Positions 19,214 through 29,143 are shown, numbered from the stretch's first letter. The stretch is 64,000 nt of DNA from Aurantimonas endophytica (GCF_014196845.1 NZ_JACIEM010000006.1:1-64000); one strand, 5' to 3'. The notes: generated by a model from the sequence alone, not told the origin. Numbers and translations are program-made.

Positions 19214-19471
19214 TCAGTTTCCGAAAAGCTGGGAAGCAAGGAGGAGGGAGAGGACGACGAACCCGACGATTCCGGCCATCCGGCCGATCCGCGTGCCGAT
19301 GACCTCGAGCCGGTCGTTCTGGTCTGCGTCTCCGGCCATGAAATGCTCCCGGGTCCGGGTCAGCATCGCCTCGGTATGCGCCCCAACCTGCGGCTCCGTC
19401 TCCTGGCGCACCCGGTCGAGAATGGCCTTCGCCTCGCGCTGCCTTGCATCGTCGTCATGATGGCCTGTCAT
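19214..19471 (-). CDS. Small membrane-anchored protein of unknown function
   Basis: Eighty-five residues: a charged, helical N-terminal part (MTGHHDDDARQREAKAIL) and one C-terminal transmembrane segment (about 62-82, GIVGFVVLSLLLASQL). It lies seven bases upstream of pdxY, so it is probably co-transcribed with it. Codon use matches its neighbours. ATG 19471 has no clear Shine-Dalgarno sequence, so the start is uncertain. Family not recognised. Confidence 0.6.
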   Translation of the reverse strand: MTGHHDDDARQREAKAILDRVRQETEPQVGAHTEAMLTRTREHFMAGDADQNDRLEVIGTRIGRMAGIVGFVVLSLLLASQLFGN

Positions 19472-19600
19472 GACAGAAGCAGTGTCGGAAAAGCCGCCCG
19501 AGGGCAACTGCCCGCGGCCATGTTCGGCTTCTGGATCGCAGACCGATACGCTAGAGTGCCGCGCAACGGGCCTTTTGACCCCAGCTTACCGGAGACCACC

Positions 19601-20227
19601 ATGCAGATTGCCGACCGCGCCCGCCCGAGCGGCGCCCGCGCCCTCCTGACCGGCCTCGCGCTGATGCTCCTCGTGCCGCTGCTGTCGGCCTGTGGGATCA
19701 ACGCGATCCCGACCTACCAGGAGCAGGCGCGGGCCGCCTGGGCGCAGGTCGAGAACCAGTACCAGCGCCGCACCGACCTGATCCCCAATCTCGTCGAGAC
19801 GGTGAAGGGCTTTGCCGAGCAGGAGCGCGAGGTGCTGACCGCCGTGGTCGAGGCGCGTGCAAGAGCCACGCAGACGCAGATCAACGCCGACCAGCTGACC
19901 GATCCCGCTGCCGTGCAGCAGTTCCAGGCGGCGCAGGACGAACTCTCCGGCGCGCTGTCGCGCCTGCTCGTCACCGTCGAGGCCTATCCGGAGCTGCGCT
20001 CGAACCAGAACTTCCTCGCGCTGCAGAGCCAGCTGGAAGGCACCGAGAACCGCATCTCGGTTGCCCGCCGCGACTATATCGAGGCCGTGCGGGTCTATAA
20101 CACCGAGCTGCGCACCATCCCGGGCCGCTGGATCGCCGCCATCTTCTATTCCGATGCCGAGCCGATGCAGCCCTTCACCGCCACCGCCGGCTCCGAGACC
20201 CCGCCAGCGGTCAATTTCGGCAACTGA
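19601..20227 (+). CDS. LemA-family lipoprotein
   Basis: A 208-residue LemA protein: N-terminal signal with a lipobox-like LLSACG (Cys31), then the helical LemA core (AAWAQVENQYQRRTDLIPNLVETVKGFA, shown here in part: YQRRTDLIPNLVETVKG at about 53-69; RISVARRDYIEAVRVYN at about 150-166). LemA proteins are membrane-anchored and exposed to the periplasm; their role is unsettled. First gene of a three-gene operon with two TPM-domain genes; its stop overlaps the next ATG by one base. Confidence 0.93.
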   Translation: MQIADRARPSGARALLTGLALMLLVPLLSACGINAIPTYQEQARAAWAQVENQYQRRTDLIPNLVETVKGFAEQEREVLTAVVEARARATQTQINADQLTDPAAVQQFQAAQDELSGALSRLLVTVEAYPELRSNQNFLALQSQLEGTENRISVARRDYIEAVRVYNTELRTIPGRWIAAIFYSDAEPMQPFTATAGSETPPAVNFGN

Positions 20228-21084
20228 TGGCCGGGCGGATTGGGCGTAGCATGCGAGCGACCACGATAGCAGCGGCGGGCCGGATGGCGGTCGCTCGGCT
20301 GGCGACGCTCGCCCTTCTGGCGTTGCTGGCCCTACCGGCCGGTGCACAGGAATTTCCGGCGCTCACCGGAAGGGTGGTCGACACCGCCGACCTGCTCGAC
20401 CCGGCGGCCGAAGCGACGCTGACCGAGCGGCTCGCCGCCTTTGAAGCCACCTCCAGCGACCAGGTCGTGGTCGTCACCGTCCCGGATCTACAGGGCTTCG
20501 AGATCGCCGACTACGCCAACCGGCTCGCCCGGCAATGGGCGATCGGCCAGGCCGGCGAGGACAACGGCGTCGTCTTCCTGGTCAGCCGCGACGACCGCGC
20601 GGTACGGATCGAGGTCGGCTACGGGCTGGAGGGCACGCTCACCGACGCGCTGTCGAGCCTGATCATCCAGAACGACGTCCTGCCGGCCTTCCGCGCCGGC
20701 GACTACCCGGGCGGCATCACGGCTGGTGTCAACGGCATCCTGCAGGTCCTCTCCGGCGACGCCGCCGAGCTGGAAGCAAGGGCGGAGCGCAACCAGAACT
20801 GGAGCGAGGAGGACGTCGCCGAGGGGCTGTTCTCGCTGTTCTTCTTCGGGGTCTGGGTCTTCGTCATCGGCATGTTCCTGATGACACGCCTGGCCCGGAT
20901 GCGCGGCCGCAAGGTCGGCAAGAACCGCTATCGCTGGCTCGGCATGACCTGGGCGATGGGTGCGGGATCCGGCATGGGCGCCGGCGGCTTCGGTGGCGGC
21001 GGCTTTGGCGGCGGCAGCGGCGGGGGTGGATTCTCCGGCGGCGGCGGCTCGTTCGGCGGCGGCGGATCCTCGGGGAGCTGGTAG
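20227..21084 (+). CDS. TPM-domain membrane protein with Gly-rich tail (YgcG-like)
   Basis: A 285-residue protein with a signal peptide (cleavage near PAGAQEFP, about 40), a TPM (TLP18.3/Psb32/MOLO-1, formerly DUF477) domain at about 45-170 (GRVVDTADLLDPAAE; DDRAVRIEVGYGLEG; ALSSLIIQNDVLPAF), one transmembrane helix at about 200-220 and a Gly/Ser-rich tail of more than 30 residues. In plants TPM proteins help photosystem II repair; in bacteria they are linked to membrane stress. It overlaps lemA by one base and directly abuts the following TPM gene. Confidence 0.9.
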   Translation: MAGRIGRSMRATTIAAAGRMAVARLATLALLALLALPAGAQEFPALTGRVVDTADLLDPAAEATLTERLAAFEATSSDQVVVVTVPDLQGFEIADYANRLARQWAIGQAGEDNGVVFLVSRDDRAVRIEVGYGLEGTLTDALSSLIIQNDVLPAFRAGDYPGGITAGVNGILQVLSGDAAELEARAERNQNWSEEDVAEGLFSLFFFGVWVFVIGMFLMTRLARMRGRKVGKNRYRWLGMTWAMGAGSGMGAGGFGGGGFGGGSGGGGFSGGGGSFGGGGSSGSW

Positions 21085-21723
21085 ATGGCGCAATTGACCT
21101 TCACGCCGGCGGACCACGCCCGCGTCACCGACGCCATCCGCGCCGCCGAGGCCGCGACCACCGGCGAGATCTACGCCGTCTTCGCGCGGTCGAGCGACGC
21201 CTATGTCTTCGTCCCGGCGACGGTCGCGCTCGGCCTGTCGCTGCTGGCTGCGCTCGTTGCCGCATTGCTGGCGCCGCTCGCCGGCTTCGCCATCTCCGCG
21301 CTGGCTCTCGTGCTGAGCCAGGTCGCGGCGACGGCGCTGCTCCTGGTGCTCTTCGCCGCGATGCCGCGCCTGCGCCTCGCCTTCGTGCCGCAGGCCATCG
21401 CCGAGGAGCGGGCGCACCGCACCGCCTTGGCGCAGTTCTTCGCCCACAATCTCCATTCGACGAAGGGACGAACCGGCATCCTGATCTTCGTGTCGGAGGC
21501 CGAGCACTATGCCGAGGTCCTCGCCGACGCCGGGATCGCCGCGAAGGTGCCGCAGGAGGCCTGGGACGCGATCGTGGCAAAGCTGATCGAGGCGGCGAAG
21601 GCTGACCGGCTGGCGGAAGGCTACATCGCCGCGATCACCGCCGCAGGCGCGATCCTCACCGAGCATTTCCCCGGCGACCACCGCAATCCGAACGAGATCC
21701 CCGACCGGCTGGTCGAGATCTGA
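21085..21723 (+). CDS. Second TPM-domain membrane protein
   Basis: A 212-residue protein starting one base after the preceding stop. It has an N-terminal TPM half (TPADHARVTDAIRAAEAATTGEIYAVFAR), two transmembrane helices at about 48-95, then the rest of the domain (THNLHSTKGRTGILIFVSEAEHYAEVLAD-like block at about 115-145). There is no signal peptide and no Gly-rich tail, so it probably faces the cytoplasm or forms a membrane complex with LemA and the first TPM protein. The pairing of an exported and an integral TPM protein with LemA recurs in proteobacteria. Confidence 0.87.
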   Translation: MAQLTFTPADHARVTDAIRAAEAATTGEIYAVFARSSDAYVFVPATVALGLSLLAALVAALLAPLAGFAISALALVLSQVAATALLLVLFAAMPRLRLAFVPQAIAEERAHRTALAQFFAHNLHSTKGRTGILIFVSEAEHYAEVLADAGIAAKVPQEAWDAIVAKLIEAAKADRLAEGYIAAITAAGAILTEHFPGDHRNPNEIPDRLVEI

Positions 21724-21750
21724 CCGCCGGCCAGGACGGCCGGCGTTCCG

Positions 21751-22329
21751 CTACCGCGCCATGGAATGATATTCGGCGTTCGGGCGCATGTCGGTCGCGG
21801 CGGCGACGCGGTTCGACATGGCGAAGAATGCCGCCACCGATGCGATGTCGAAGATCGCCCGGTCGCTGTACCCGGCGTCGCGCAAGGTCTGCCGGTCCGC
21901 CTCGACGATCGTGTCCGGCCGCTCGGTCAGCTTGACGACGAAGTCGAGCATCGCCGTGCGCTGGGCATCGAGCCCGGCGGCCCGCCAGTTCTGCGCGATT
22001 TCCTCGCCGAAGCCGGGATCGCCCGAAAGCTGCCGCACCGCCGCGCCGTGCGCGGTCAGGCAGTAGTGGCAGTGGTTGATCGCCGAGACGACCACCGCGA
22101 TGATCTCGCGGTCGAGCTTCGACAGCTCGCTAGGGGCCAACATCAGCTCGTTGTAGAAGGTCGAGAAGGCATCGAGCTTGCCTTCGTCGAAAGCGTAGGC
22201 GCGGAGCACGTTCGGCACGAGGCCGAGCTTCTCGACGCATTTGGCGAAATACGCCGCCGTCCGTTCCGACGGCGGTGACTGCGGCACGAGATCGAGTGCC
22301 GTGACCGGCCGCTTTTCCTGGTGGTCCAT
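21751..22329 (-). CDS. Peroxidase-related AhpD/CMD-family enzyme
   Basis: A 192-residue alkylhydroperoxidase-like protein. The redox-active CxxC is Cys87-His-Tyr-Cys90 within INHCHYCLTAHG, with the histidine of the AhpD relay; the N-terminal PNVLRAYAFDEGKLDAFSTFYNELM (about 39-63, in two blocks) is typical of the uncharacterised-peroxidase subgroup (TIGR01926-like). The electron donor is unknown. Divergent from the glutamate dehydrogenase gene, with a 106-base shared promoter region. Confidence 0.87.
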   Translation of the reverse strand: MDHQEKRPVTALDLVPQSPPSERTAAYFAKCVEKLGLVPNVLRAYAFDEGKLDAFSTFYNELMLAPSELSKLDREIIAVVVSAINHCHYCLTAHGAAVRQLSGDPGFGEEIAQNWRAAGLDAQRTAMLDFVVKLTERPDTIVEADRQTLRDAGYSDRAIFDIASVAAFFAMSNRVAAATDMRPNAEYHSMAR

Positions 22330-22435
22330 CCTGCCTCCCCGGGCGCCCCGATCGTCATCCTGGCGTCGAACATTGGGCGCACTCCCCTATCATAGGTCTC
22401 GCGAGCCATCAGGGCGAACGGGGCAGGGGCACGGC

Positions 22436-25400
22436 ATGAACCATCGCGACATCGGCAAGGCGGACATTCTGAAGGCGGTGGTGGCCGCCGCCGGGGAAGG
22501 CAGTCCCGCCGCGACGCTCGCCCCGCTGCTGTTCGCGCGCCCGCCCGCCGACGATCTCGCGGCTTTTTCGCCGGAGGCTCTGGCGTCCGCCGCGAACGCC
22601 GCCGCCGCCGCCCTCGACGCGCATCGTCCGGGGCAGACGATCGTGCGGATCGAACGTCCTGCCGGTTTCGCCCGGGGCGACGACGCCCAGGACCTGATCA
22701 CCGTGGTCAGCGACGACATGGCGTTCCTGTTCGATTCCGTCACCGCCGAGATCGTCGAGAAGTCGCCGGGCATCAACTATATCTCCCACCCGGTGCTGGA
22801 CGTGCGGCGCGGCCCGGACGGCAGCCTCACGAGCTTCTCCGTCACCCATCCGAGCGACGCCGGGTCCGGGTCGGCCCTGCGCACCAGCCTGATCCAGTTC
22901 GCGGTCGAACCGCTCGGCGAGCGCGAGGCGGCGCCGGCGCTGAAAGCCTCGCTCGAGGGCATCCTCACCGAGGTGCGGCAGGCCAACACCGATTTCGGCG
23001 CCATGCGCGAGCGCGTCACCGTCGCGGTGGAGGCGCTGCGGCGGCGCGCCGACGCCCTCTCCGACGATCGGGAGCGGACGCTGATCGCCGAATCGACGGC
23101 GCTGCTCGAATGGCTGCGGGACGACAATTTCATCTTCCTCGGCTGCCGCGAATACGACTATCTCGCCGAAGCGGGCGGCGAAGCGCTGGCCCGGCGCTCG
23201 GAAGACGGGCTCGGCATCCTCGCCGATCCGGACGTGCGCATTCTCGGACGAGCCACCCGGCCGCTGACGACGACGCCGGAAATCCGCGCCTTCCTCGAGG
23301 CGCCGACGCCCCTGATCGTCACCAAGGCCAATGCCCGCTCGCGGGTGCATCGGCGCGCCTACATGGATTACGTCGGCATCAAGGAATACGACGAGGCCGG
23401 CCGCTTCGCAGGCGAGGTCAGGATCGTCGGCCTGTTCGCCTCCAGCGCCTATACCCAGTCGATCCTGACCATCCCCTATCTGCGCCTCAAGGCGGAGACG
23501 GTGATTGCCCGCTCCGGTTTCCGCCGGGGGTCGCATTCCGGCAAGGCACTGCTGAACGCGCTGGAATCCTATCCGCGCGACGAGGTGTTCCAGATCGACG
23601 TGGAACTCCTGGAGGAGTTCGCCGCGACCATCGTCGAACTCGGCGAGCGGCCGCGCGTGCGGATCCTGTCGCGGGTCGACCGCTTCGACCGCTTCGTCTC
23701 GGTGATCGTCTTCGTGCCGCGCGACCGCTACGATTCGCGGCTGCGCGAGCGGATCGGCACGCTGCTCGCCGAAGCCTATGACGGGCATGTCTCGGCCTAT
23801 TACCCGGCCTTCCCGGAAGGCCCGCTCGCCCGCGTCCACATCATCATCGGCCGGGTCGGCGGCACCACGCCCGACGTCGACCCGGCGCGGCTCGAGGCCC
23901 GCATCGTCGAGATGGCGAAGAACTGGGACGACGCATTCTCAGCGGCCCTTGCCCGCGCCGGCCGGCCCGCCGCCCTGGCAAGCGTCGCGCCCGGCCTGCC
24001 GGACAGCTATCGCGACGTGATCGCGCCCGCCGAGGCGGTGGGCGATGCGGAGATCATCCAGAACCTGCAGCCGGGCCAGGCGCTGCAGATGGATTTCTAC
24101 CGGCGCGACGGGGACCCGGCGGAACTGCTGCGCCTCAAGATCTATCATCTCGGCCGGGCGGTCTCCCTGTCGACCCGGGTGCCGATCCTGGAGAACATGG
24201 GGTTCGGCGTCGTCTCCGAACGGACCTTCCGGATCGCGCGTCCTGACGGCGAGATCATCCATCTGCACGACATGGACCTTGTTCGGCGGCGCGGCGGTGC
24301 GATCGAGCTGGAGGGCTCGGGACGCCCGCTGGAAGCGACCTTCGCCGCGGTCAGCGCCGGCCGGATCGAGAACGACGGCTTCAACGCGCTGGTGCTGGAA
24401 GCCGGGCTCGGCTTTCGCCAGGCCAACGTGCTGAGGGCCTATGCCCGCTATCTGCGCCAGGCGGGGCTCTCCTACTCCCAGGACTATCTGGCCGAGGCGC
24501 TGCTCCGGCACCCTGCCATCGCCCGGCTGCTCTGGCAGCTCTTCGAGACGGCCTTCGACCCGTCTCGCGAGGCCGCGTCCGACACCCCGCCCGCGCCGCG
24601 TGACGAGACGCTCGCCGAGCCGGAGCGGCGCAACGCCAGGAACGCCGCGGCGCGCGGCGCCGGCGATGTACACGCTGCCATCATCGAGGCGCTGGACGAG
24701 GTCGATTCCATCGATGACGACCGCATCGTCCGGCGCTTCCTCGGCGTGATCCTGGCGACGCTCCGCACCAATTTCTACGCCGTCGACGGCATCTCGGACG
24801 CAGGTGATTCGGCCCCTGGCCACGTCGATCCGGCCCTCGCCTTCAAGCTCGATTCCGCCGCCGTCGAAGGCCTGCCGGCGCCCGTGCCGTTCCGCGAGAT
24901 CTTCGTCTTCGACGCGCGGGTGGAGGGGGTGCATTTGCGCTTTGGCAAGGTGGCGCGCGGCGGCCTGCGCTGGTCCGACCGGGCGCAGGACTACCGCACC
25001 GAGGTGCTCGGCCTGGTCAAAGCCCAGCAGGTCAAGAACGCCGTCATCGTGCCGGTCGGTGCCAAGGGTGGCTTCTATCCCAAGAAGCTCCCCGACACCG
25101 GGGATCGCGATGCCTGGTTCGCCGCCGGCCGGGCTGCCTATGTGGTGTTCATCGCCTCGCTGCTCTCGCTCACCGACAACATCGCCGGCGACACGGTCGC
25201 GGCGCCGGCGATGATCAAGCGCTACGACGGCGACGATCCGTATTTCGTCGTCGCCGCCGACAAGGGCACCGCGACCTTCTCCGACACCGCCAACGCCATC
25301 GCCCAGTCGGCGGATTTCTGGCTCGACGACGCCTTCGCCTCCGGCGGGTCGGCCGGCTACGACCACAAGGCGATGGGCATCACCGCCCGCGGCGCCTGGG

Positions 25401-27340
25401 AAGCGGTGAAGCGGCATTTCCGCGAACTCGGCCGCGACATCCAGGCCGAGCCGTTCACCGTCGTCGGCTGCGGCGACATGTCGGGCGACGTCTTCGGCAA
25501 CGGCATGCTGCTGTCGCGCCAGACGAAGCTCATCGCCGCCTTCGACCACCGCGACATCTTCATCGACCCCGATCCCGACCCGGCGACGTCCTTTGCGGAA
25601 CGCCAGCGGCTGTTCGCGCTGCCCCGCTCTTCCTGGGCCGATTACGACCGGGCCAGACTCTCGGCCGGCGGCGGCGTCTTCTCGCGGCGCGAGAAACTGA
25701 TCAGGCTGTCGGAGGAAGCCGCGGCGGCGATCGGCTGGGACCGCCGCCAGGGAACACCCGCCGAGGTCATCACGGCGATCCTCAAGGCGCCGGCCGATCT
25801 GCTCTGGTTCGGCGGCATCGGCACCTATGTCCGGGCATCGGCCGAGACCAACGCCGATGTCGGCGACCGCGCCAATGACGGCCTGCGCGTCACGGGGCTC
25901 GACCTGCGCGCCAAGGTCGTCGGCGAGGGCGCCAATCTCGGCGTCACCCAGAAGGGCCGCATCGAGTTCGCCCGCGCCGGAGGGCGGATCAATTCCGACG
26001 CCATCGACAATTCCGCCGGGGTGAACACCTCCGACGTCGAGGTCAACATCAAGATCGCGCTGAAGGGCCCGATGTCGGAAGGCCGGCTGTCGCGCCCGGA
26101 TCGCGACACGCTGCTGGCCTCGATGACCGACGAGGTTGCCGAGCTCGTGCTCGCCAACAATTACGAGCAGACGCTGGCGATCTCGCTGGAACAGCGGCTC
26201 GGTGTCTCGGCCCTGGCGCTGCAGTCCCGCTTCATGACAATCCTCGAGACGGCGGGATCGCTCGACCGCACTGTCGAAACCCTGCCCGGCGACGCCGCGA
26301 TCGCCGATCTGCGCGGCGCCGGCAGCGGCCTGACCCGGCCCGAGATCGGCGTGCTGCTGGCCTATGCCAAGATCACGCTGTTCGACCAGCTCGTCGCCGG
26401 CTCGCTGCCGGACGATCCCTATCTGGAAGACCGGCTGATCGACTATTTCCCGGTGCCGATGCGCCGCGACTTCGCGCGCGACATCAAGGGTCATCGGCTG
26501 GCGCCCGAGATCGTCGCGACGGTTCTCGCCAACGAGATGGTCAACCGCACCGGACCGACCTTCGGGACGATGCTGGGCGAAGCGACGGGCGCCTCGCCGT
26601 CGGACGTGGTGCGGGCCTTCGTCGCGGCCCATGACGGACTGGACGTTCGCTCGCTCTACGAGCGTGTGGACTCGCTGGACGGGCATCTGAACGGCGACAT
26701 CCAGAACGGGCTTTATGGCGAAATCCGCCGGTTCCTGATCCGCACCACCCGCTGGTTCGTCCGCAACGAGCGCTTTGAAGGTGGCCTCACCCCGGCCATC
26801 GTCGACAGCCGGGAGGCGCTCTCCCGCCTGCGTCCCGGCCTCCTGGACCTCGCCACCGACGCCGCGCGGGAAGAGGCCGGCAGCCGCGCGGCAAACTGGG
26901 TCGAGAAAGGCGTCCCGGAAGAACTCGCAGCCGACATCGCGGCGCTGCCGCTGGTTGCGCTGGTGCCGGACATAGCCTCTGTCTCACGTGAAACAGGCGC
27001 GCCGCTGGAGCGGACCATCGCCTGCTATTTCGCCATTACCGGCCTGTTCCAGATCGGCCGGCTCGAGGCAGCGATGTTCGCGATCGACACCGCCGACTAT
27101 TATGAGATGCTGGCGCTCGACCGCGCGGGCAGCGAGATCGCCATCGCGCGGCGGCGCCTGACCGCCCACGCCCTCGGATCGCATGGGGAGGCCGACGATC
27201 CGGCGGCGGCATGGGCCGCTGAGGGGCAGGAGGCGGCCGAAAGGATCAGCGCCCAGATCGCCGCTTTGGCCGGGTCGGGCGAGACTTCCGTCGCGCGGCT
27301 CACCGTTGCCGCCGGTCTGCTGGCGGATCTCGCCAGCTAG
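22436..27340 (+). CDS. gdhB: NAD-specific glutamate dehydrogenase, large (GDH-180) type
   Basis: A 1634-residue enzyme that deaminates glutamate to 2-oxoglutarate and ammonia. Long N-terminal regulatory ACT-like region (to about 700), then the catalytic core: FGKVARGGLRWSDR at about 838-851, VPVGAKGGFYPKK at about 873-885, CGDMSGDVFGNGMLLS at about 1011-1026, EGANLGVTQKGRIEFA at about 1163-1178; helical C-terminal region. The length is typical of the 180-kDa alphaproteobacterial class. ATG 22436 follows GGGGCAGGGG. It feeds the 2-oxoglutarate used by sucAB. A 15/16 parS match is embedded near codon 1515. Confidence 0.95.
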   Translation: MNHRDIGKADILKAVVAAAGEGSPAATLAPLLFARPPADDLAAFSPEALASAANAAAAALDAHRPGQTIVRIERPAGFARGDDAQDLITVVSDDMAFLFDSVTAEIVEKSPGINYISHPVLDVRRGPDGSLTSFSVTHPSDAGSGSALRTSLIQFAVEPLGEREAAPALKASLEGILTEVRQANTDFGAMRERVTVAVEALRRRADALSDDRERTLIAESTALLEWLRDDNFIFLGCREYDYLAEAGGEALARRSEDGLGILADPDVRILGRATRPLTTTPEIRAFLEAPTPLIVTKANARSRVHRRAYMDYVGIKEYDEAGRFAGEVRIVGLFASSAYTQSILTIPYLRLKAETVIARSGFRRGSHSGKALLNALESYPRDEVFQIDVELLEEFAATIVELGERPRVRILSRVDRFDRFVSVIVFVPRDRYDSRLRERIGTLLAEAYDGHVSAYYPAFPEGPLARVHIIIGRVGGTTPDVDPARLEARIVEMAKNWDDAFSAALARAGRPAALASVAPGLPDSYRDVIAPAEAVGDAEIIQNLQPGQALQMDFYRRDGDPAELLRLKIYHLGRAVSLSTRVPILENMGFGVVSERTFRIARPDGEIIHLHDMDLVRRRGGAIELEGSGRPLEATFAAVSAGRIENDGFNALVLEAGLGFRQANVLRAYARYLRQAGLSYSQDYLAEALLRHPAIARLLWQLFETAFDPSREAASDTPPAPRDETLAEPERRNARNAAARGAGDVHAAIIEALDEVDSIDDDRIVRRFLGVILATLRTNFYAVDGISDAGDSAPGHVDPALAFKLDSAAVEGLPAPVPFREIFVFDARVEGVHLRFGKVARGGLRWSDRAQDYRTEVLGLVKAQQVKNAVIVPVGAKGGFYPKKLPDTGDRDAWFAAGRAAYVVFIASLLSLTDNIAGDTVAAPAMIKRYDGDDPYFVVAADKGTATFSDTANAIAQSADFWLDDAFASGGSAGYDHKAMGITARGAWEAVKRHFRELGRDIQAEPFTVVGCGDMSGDVFGNGMLLSRQTKLIAAFDHRDIFIDPDPDPATSFAERQRLFALPRSSWADYDRARLSAGGGVFSRREKLIRLSEEAAAAIGWDRRQGTPAEVITAILKAPADLLWFGGIGTYVRASAETNADVGDRANDGLRVTGLDLRAKVVGEGANLGVTQKGRIEFARAGGRINSDAIDNSAGVNTSDVEVNIKIALKGPMSEGRLSRPDRDTLLASMTDEVAELVLANNYEQTLAISLEQRLGVSALALQSRFMTILETAGSLDRTVETLPGDAAIADLRGAGSGLTRPEIGVLLAYAKITLFDQLVAGSLPDDPYLEDRLIDYFPVPMRRDFARDIKGHRLAPEIVATVLANEMVNRTGPTFGTMLGEATGASPSDVVRAFVAAHDGLDVRSLYERVDSLDGHLNGDIQNGLYGEIRRFLIRTTRWFVRNERFEGGLTPAIVDSREALSRLRPGLLDLATDAAREEAGSRAANWVEKGVPEELAADIAALPLVALVPDIASVSRETGAPLERTIACYFAITGLFQIGRLEAAMFAIDTADYYEMLALDRAGSEIAIARRRLTAHALGSHGEADDPAAAWAAEGQEAAERISAQIAALAGSGETSVARLTVAAGLLADLAS
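26980..26995. other. parS-like site (15/16) inside the glutamate dehydrogenase gene
   Basis: TGTCTCACGTGAAACA differs from the consensus TGTTTCACGTGAAACA only at position 4. It is read in frame as V-S-R-E-T within the C-terminal region. It lies about 26 kb from parB. The high match score makes ParB binding plausible despite the coding position. Confidence 0.6.
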
Positions 27341-27400
27341 AAACAGAAGCGGGCGGAGCCCCTATAGGAGCTTCGCCCGTGCTGCCGAGACGCAAGGCCG
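27341..27400 (-). terminator. Possible terminator between gdhB and the small basic protein gene
   Basis: Minus strand GGGCGAAGCTCC, loop TATA, GGGGCTCCGCCC: an imperfect stem with G.T pairs, followed by a weak T-rich stretch. It separates two convergent genes. Only moderately convincing. Confidence 0.4.
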
Positions 27401-27406
27401 CAAGCC

Positions 27407-27532
27407 TTACTTCTTCTTGTCGTCGCTCTTGGCGGCAAACTTGCCCGGCACGGTCGAGGGAACCGGTGCCACCTTCTTGTCCGCCTTCGGTTTGCGGACT
27501 TCCTTGTTGCTGCGCATCTGACCCTTGGCCAT
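27407..27532 (-). CDS. Small, very basic hypothetical protein
   Basis: Forty-one residues, MAKGQMRSNKEVRKPKADKK onwards, with 11-12 Lys/Arg and no hydrophobic segment, so a nucleic-acid or ribosome association is imaginable but unproven. GGAGGATATCGCC before the ATG is a strong Shine-Dalgarno sequence at good spacing. Short proteins starting MAKGQ(M)RSNKE(V/A)RKPK recur in proteobacterial genomes. Convergent with gdhB. Confidence 0.72.
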   Translation of the reverse strand: MAKGQMRSNKEVRKPKADKKVAPVPSTVPGKFAAKSDDKKK

Positions 27533-27724
27533 GGCGATATCCTCCAGATCCTGATCGATCCAAGGCTCTCGATAGCATACGGCCAGCCGTCCGTGCAGCC
27601 TCCTCCTTAAGCCTAACCATAACGCTCGCTTGCCCCGGCGCGCGACGGGACGTAGAGCGATGGCGGGCACCATCGGGTCCATGAATGACGTCCCCGGATT
27701 CGGGGGGCGAGGAGCAGTACGAGC

Positions 27725-29143
27725 ATGGCCGACGCAACGCTGAGCCGCGACGGGCCGCCTTATCGGATGCCGCTGCGGCGCCCCGGCGTCTGGGCCTGGA
27801 TGACCTTCGACTTCGCGGCCCAGCCGCTGTTCACCGTCATCATCACCTTCGTCTTCGGTCCGTATTTCGTTTCCCAGCTGGCGCCCGATCCCGCCACCGG
27901 CCAGTTCTGGTGGAGCGCCGCCGCGACGGTCGCCGGCCTGTTCATTGCCTTGCTCTGCCCGCTGCTGGGCGCCATTGCCGACCGGGCCGGACCGCGCAAG
28001 CCCTGGATCGCCGCCTTCGGGGTGGTCCAGGTGATCGCCCTGGCGCTTCTGTGGTTCGCCGCTCCCGGCTCGCCGCTGGTGCTGGTGGCGCTGCTGATCG
28101 TGCTGGCGCAGATCTCGGCGGAATTCTCTATCGTCTTCAACGACGCGATGATCCCGCGCCTCATCCATGTCCGCTCGATCGGCCGCGTCTCCAACATCGC
28201 CTGGGGCCTCGGCTATGCCGGCGGCATCATCTTCCTGATGTTCACCCTCGCCTTCCTGGCGGGTTCGGCCGACACGGGCCTGACGCTGCTCGGGCTCGAG
28301 CCGCTGTTCGGACTTGATCCGGCAGAAGGCGAAGGCGCCCGTGCCACGGGGCCGCTCGCGGCGCTGTGGTATCTCGTCTTCGTCCTGCCGATGTTCTTTC
28401 TCACCCCGGACCGCAAGCCGGAGCGGCCGATCGGCGCCGCCGCCCGCGACGGGATCAAGGACCTCAAGGCGACGTTCCGCGAGATCCGATCCCGGCCGGA
28501 CCTCTTCCGCTTCCTCCTGGCGCGGATGTTCTACCAGGACGGCGTCAATGGCCTGCTGATCCTCGGCGGCGCCTTCGCTGCGGGCATGTTCGGCTGGTCG
28601 CTGACCGAAAGCGGGCTGTTCGGCATCATCATCAACGTCGCCGCCATTGCCGGCTGCCTGCTTGCCAGCGTCCTCGACGCAAAACTCGGTTCGAAGGGCG
28701 TCGTGGTCATGTCGATCGTCTGCCTGGTCATCGCGACGATCTGCATCGCCTCCACCGCACCGGGCTTCACGTTGTTCGGACTTCTGACCTTCGCGCCTGT
28801 TGCGGAGGGCGGTCTGTTCGCCAGCGGTGCCGAGCGGAGCTTCGTCGTCTACGGCATGCTGATCGGCCTCGCCTACGGGCCGGTGCAGGCATCCTCGCGA
28901 TCCTGGCTGGCGCAGTCGGTGACCGCCGAGGAGGCCGGCCGCTATTTCGGCTTCTACGCGCTGATCGGCCGGGCGACGTCGTTCCTCGCGCCCGCCTCCG
29001 TCGCCGCCCTGACGGCCATCGCCGCATCGCTTACCGATCCGGTGACGGCGTCGCGGATCGGCATGTCGGCGATCATCCTGTTCTTCGCCCTCGGCCTTGC
29101 CTTGCTGTGGAACACGAAAGGGCCGTTGCGGCAGGAAGGCTGA
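27725..29143 (+). CDS. MFS transporter, UMF1/Atg22-like family
   Basis: A 472-residue membrane protein with about 12 hydrophobic helices. The N-terminal block [20 protein letters not shown] (about 23-42), [16 protein letters not shown] (about 79-94, the MFS loop 2-3 motif) and the late [26 protein letters not shown] region (in part: SRSWLAQ, RYFGFY) are those of the UMF1 (PF11700) family related to vacuolar Atg22 amino-acid exporters. The substrate is unknown. Flanked by gdhB and purH, with no clear operon partner. Confidence 0.88.
   Translation: MADATLSRDGPPYRMPLRRPGVWAWMTFDFAAQPLFTVIITFVFGPYFVSQLAPDPATGQFWWSAAATVAGLFIALLCPLLGAIADRAGPRKPWIAAFGVVQVIALALLWFAAPGSPLVLVALLIVLAQISAEFSIVFNDAMIPRLIHVRSIGRVSNIAWGLGYAGGIIFLMFTLAFLAGSADTGLTLLGLEPLFGLDPAEGEGARATGPLAALWYLVFVLPMFFLTPDRKPERPIGAAARDGIKDLKATFREIRSRPDLFRFLLARMFYQDGVNGLLILGGAFAAGMFGWSLTESGLFGIIINVAAIAGCLLASVLDAKLGSKGVVVMSIVCLVIATICIASTAPGFTLFGLLTFAPVAEGGLFASGAERSFVVYGMLIGLAYGPVQASSRSWLAQSVTAEEAGRYFGFYALIGRATSFLAPASVAALTAIAASLTDPVTASRIGMSAIILFFALGLALLWNTKGPLRQEG

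Noticed and set aside
23939-26686. 915-codon open frame on the minus strand
   Set aside because: Antisense shadow of the glutamate dehydrogenase gene; its His/Arg/Asp-rich composition is typical of GC shadows.
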